Shown here piece by piece: positions 13,470 to 15,580 of a stretch of DNA of 15,580 nucleotides (within the stretch, counting starts at the first letter, position 1; each line of letters starts with the position of its first letter). The stretch is from Bacteroidota bacterium (lineage in GTDB: Bacteria > Bacteroidota > Bacteroidia > Bacteroidales > VadinHA17): positions 1 to 15,580 of the forward strand of contig JADFUQ010000526.1 of NCBI GenBank assembly GCA_015222065.1, in the 5' to 3' direction. Below the pieces are notes generated by a model. It searched no databases. It saw nothing but the letters and a program-made list of their open reading frames with translations, and was not told the DNA's origin. Position numbers and translations under genes: made by a program.

Positions 13470-15128
13470 TCAGAATATATCTATCATCCTGGCTAATGCT
13501 GCTTTACCCCTGTATTCCGGAAGAAGTATAGGAGCTCTTCTCTTGGTTTTTATTCCAGCCTCTTTAAGTTGGTTTACATATTTTTTTGTGTGTTCAAGGG
13601 TTAATTTCCCGGCGCTTTTACCCGATTTTATATATTCTGCTGTAGAAATTCCTGCTCTCCTTCCAAATACCATAGTGTCAAGGGTTGAATTTCCCATAAG
13701 TCTATTCTTGCCATGTACTCCACCAGATACCTCACCTGCTACCCAGAGACCTTCAAGACTTGTTTTTCCCCAGGGGGTTGTTTCTACCCCTCCATTCTGG
13801 TAATGGAGTGTTGGAAATACAAGCACAGGATCCTTTCTTATATCGATATTAAACCTGTCAAACATTCTTTTCATTCCGGGGAAGGCTTTTTCTATATATC
13901 CCTCTCCGTTCTTGATTTCGATAAGAGGAGTATCAAGCCAGACACCTCTCAGACCTGTAGGAGTTACGATCCCTTTGTTCCTAACGTAACATTCTCTTAT
14001 AAATGTGGATGCTTCAACATCTCTTGGTTCAAGGGGAAATACAAATGCTTCTCCATCTTTATTTACCGGCTGAGCTCCTGTACTCCTTAACTTTTCAGTA
14101 AGCAGATAACCAACTATCTGGATTGGATAGGCAGCGCCAGTTGGATGATACTGTACTGTATCAACGTCTCTCAATTTTGCACCTGCATGATATGCCAGAA
14201 CAATCCCATCACAGGTAGCGCCATAATGGTTGGTAGTAGGAAAACCTCTTATATGAAGTCTCCCAAAACCACCTGTGGCAAGGATAGTAGCTTTAGCTCT
14301 TACTATTTTATACTCCCCTGTTTCAATGTTCCAGAGAATTGTGCCGGTAACTCTATTTTCACCATCTGTTAATAGTTCAACCGTAGGGTAGTGTTCAATA
14401 CAAGGGATTTCTCTACTTCGGAATTCATCTCTTATCACTCTAAATTCCTCAAGACCAGTATAGTCTCTGCAGGAATGCAGCCTCCTTACTGATGTGCCTC
14501 CTCCCCATTTCTCAACAAAATCGCCATTATCTTCCCGGTCGATTATTGCCCCTAATTTCAGAAGCCAGTCCATTATAAAAGGAGCATCCTCCACCAATGC
14601 TCTAAGCACATCTGGTTTGTTGGCAAAGTGACCTCCTCCCATGGTATCTATATAATGTTTTTTTAAAGAATCATTGGACCTATCCGCAGCCTGAGTTCCT
14701 CCTTCAGCCATTATTGAGTTGGCATCACCATGTCTTAACTTATTTGTAAGAAGGATATCTTTTGAAGCAACACCACTGTTGTTTGCCCATAGAGCTGCTG
14801 TTGTTCCTGCAAGCCCTCCTCCTATTATCAGAATTTCCGGACTATAATCTGCCCTGGAAAGATCTACATCCTTTTTCTCGATAAGAGGATAAGCCTCAAG
14901 CAAATCTACTACTTCAGTAGGACCGATTTCGCCCTTATTCGGACCAATTGATATTTTCCTTTTACCACCTGGAGCAAAATCGGGGTGAAGTTTAAGTACT
15001 TCCTCCCTTCCTTCTTTACTTAAAGCCGGAGGTGTATAGTCTTTCCTTTTCATCCTTGTTTGTTCTACCTTTTTTATAAGCTCACGCATATATTCCGGGT
15101 AGCCTCTTATAAATTTCATTTCAGCCAT
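13470..15128 (-). CDS. SdhA/FrdA-superfamily FAD flavoprotein (TfrA-like, substrate unknown)
   Basis: A soluble 552-aa flavoprotein of the succinate dehydrogenase/fumarate reductase superfamily. After an unusual N-terminal extension of about 95 residues come the FAD-binding loop IIGGGLAGTTAA (101-112), AEGGTQAA (141-148), TGGFGR (285-290), HPTG (328-331), PRDVEA (368-373), HYQNGG (442-447) and GGVHGKNRLMGNS (469-481). Residues equivalent to the FrdA active-site His, Arg, His and Arg (His328, Arg369, His442, Arg476) appear present, so fumarate/succinate-type chemistry is possible. At the position of the covalent-FAD His there is Asn137, suggesting non-covalent FAD, as in NadB. A strong SD (AAGGAG, 7 bases before ATG) supports the start. 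The gene follows an HdrC-like ferredoxin gene by 17 bases. Thiol:fumarate reductase or an Hdr-linked flavoprotein are the likeliest relatives. No membrane anchor is visible. Confidence 0.8.
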   Translation of the reverse strand: MAEMKFIRGYPEYMRELIKKVEQTRMKRKDYTPPALSKEGREEVLKLHPDFAPGGKRKISIGPNKGEIGPTEVVDLLEAYPLIEKKDVDLSRADYSPEILIIGGGLAGTTAALWANNSGVASKDILLTNKLRHGDANSIMAEGGTQAADRSNDSLKKHYIDTMGGGHFANKPDVLRALVEDAPFIMDWLLKLGAIIDREDNGDFVEKWGGGTSVRRLHSCRDYTGLEEFRVIRDEFRSREIPCIEHYPTVELLTDGENRVTGTILWNIETGEYKIVRAKATILATGGFGRLHIRGFPTTNHYGATCDGIVLAYHAGAKLRDVDTVQYHPTGAAYPIQIVGYLLTEKLRSTGAQPVNKDGEAFVFPLEPRDVEASTFIRECYVRNKGIVTPTGLRGVWLDTPLIEIKNGEGYIEKAFPGMKRMFDRFNIDIRKDPVLVFPTLHYQNGGVETTPWGKTSLEGLWVAGEVSGGVHGKNRLMGNSTLDTMVFGRRAGISTAEYIKSGKSAGKLTLEHTKKYVNQLKEAGIKTKRRAPILLPEYRGKAALARMIDIF

Positions 15129-15135
15129 TTTTTTT

Positions 15136-15141
15136 CTCCTT
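15136..15141 (-). promoter_or_regulatory. Strong Shine-Dalgarno site for the flavoprotein
   Basis: On the minus strand AAGGAG lies 7 bases before the ATG of the flavoprotein, in the 17-base gap after the ferredoxin stop. It fixes the start at 15128. Most genes of the plus-strand operon have no comparable site. Confidence 0.75.
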
Positions 15142-15145
15142 ATTG

Positions 15146-15580
15146 TTAGTCTGATTCTCTTACTCGTTCAGCATATAATTTTTCGAGTTCGTTTTTTGCA
15201 GCACTTATAATTTTATCCATTTCCTTATTGAATTTACCATCTTCTATTTCTTTAACCCTTCTCTTAAGATGTTCTGGTTCCGGGTTTTCATATCTTCCAA
15301 ACATTCTCCTGCCTAATTGGGCTATGTGGTATTGTACAATCTCTGAAGGACACCTGACTGCACATAGTCCACATTGGATACAGTCAAAAGATTCTTCAGC
15401 AACTTTCTCAAAATCACCTTTGATAGCTGCCTGAACATAATCCATTACTTCCAGTTCCTGGGGACATGCCTTGGTACAAGTATTGCAGGAAAGACACTTT
15501 GCAATTTCAGGATAATGTTTGAAAAATATCGAGACAGCATATTTTTCTTTTTCAATATCATAGTTAGCTTTTTCTGCAGG
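15146..15580 (-). CDS. HdrC-like two-4Fe-4S protein, partial at the right edge
   Basis: The frame is open to the window edge (145 codons visible), so the N-terminus lies outside. A start at the internal Met (15445) would drop the first cluster motif and is rejected. Two cluster motifs are seen on the minus strand: CLSCNTCTKACP, just upstream of that Met, and CIQCGLCAVRCP after it. The pattern and the following Arg-rich helical region (YHIAQLGRRMFGR) match HdrC-type or SdhB/GlpC-like dicluster proteins. The charged helical C-terminus ends 17 bases before the flavoprotein ATG. The pair probably forms an electron-transfer unit with this protein as the donor or acceptor, possibly with further Hdr-like genes beyond the edge (inference). 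Confidence 0.8.
   Translation of the reverse strand, partial: PAEKANYDIEKEKYAVSIFFKHYPEIAKCLSCNTCTKACPQELEVMDYVQAAIKGDFEKVAEESFDCIQCGLCAVRCPSEIVQYHIAQLGRRMFGRYENPEPEHLKRRVKEIEDGKFNKEMDKIISAAKNELEKLYAERVRESD

Noticed and set aside
13543..14372. Plus-strand open frames opposite the flavoprotein
   Set aside because: They are antisense to a gene with clear family motifs and a strong SD; their peptides show no recognisable domain.
15146..15445. Complete 99-aa protein starting at the internal Met
   Set aside because: The frame stays open to the window edge and contains a further full cluster motif upstream, so the gene is partial and longer.
1..15580. Insertion sequence or phage genes
   Set aside because: No transposase, integrase or terminal inverted repeats were found around any gene block.

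Overview
The window (about 38% GC by eye) reads as a chromosomal segment from a strictly anaerobic, fermentative bacterium. The AT-rich intergenic DNA, the many genes with weak or no Shine-Dalgarno sequence and the protein style fit an anaerobic Bacteroidota or another FCB-type lineage. This is only a guess; nothing here fixes the taxonomy.

Layout. Positions 1-456 hold no convincing complete gene. They contain a short open frame running in from the left edge, a decayed tRNA-3'-end-like patch, a perfect hairpin, a perfect 9-bp inverted repeat and three copies of an 11-bp direct repeat. Positions 457-13252 are one tightly packed plus-strand run of 18 genes with several ATGA overlaps, almost certainly one operon. 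In order: (1) a soluble NAD(P)H-type diaphorase pair like the beta and gamma subunits of sulfhydrogenase, then a small cyclic-nucleotide-binding-fold protein; (2) a CooF/HycB-type ferredoxin; (3) the membrane [NiFe] hydrogenase core: NuoH-like, NuoB-like small, NuoC-like and NuoD-like large subunits; (4) an ion-translocating set: a NuoL-like antiporter subunit, an MbhD-MbhE fusion, and MrpB, C, D, E, F and G; (5) a NuoI-like ferredoxin with a C-terminal double CxxC; (6) a HycI-type hydrogenase maturation protease. Positions 13253-13469 are a convergent intergenic gap. From 13470 to the right edge, on the minus strand, are a SdhA/FrdA-superfamily flavoprotein and, upstream of it, a partial HdrC-like two-cluster ferredoxin protein.

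How it may work. The large subunit keeps both Cys pairs that bind Ni-Fe (RICGIC and DPCYCC), and a maturation protease is co-encoded. The complex is therefore a real group 4 hydrogenase, not a Mbx/Mbs-type relative or complex I. It should exchange electrons between reduced ferredoxin and H2 and couple this to Na+ and/or H+ movement through the Mrp-type arm. The unusual part is the front of the operon: sulfhydrogenase-type beta/gamma subunits with no sulfhydrogenase catalytic subunits. The simplest reading (inference) is that they form an NAD(P)H/flavin electron-input or output module serving the membrane hydrogenase through the adjacent ferredoxin. A second point is that the NuoL-like subunit has Gly where the antiporter family usually has the key TM5 Glu, while MrpD keeps it. 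The right-hand minus-strand pair is a separate redox unit of unknown substrate, resembling thiol:fumarate-reductase or Hdr-linked flavoproteins.
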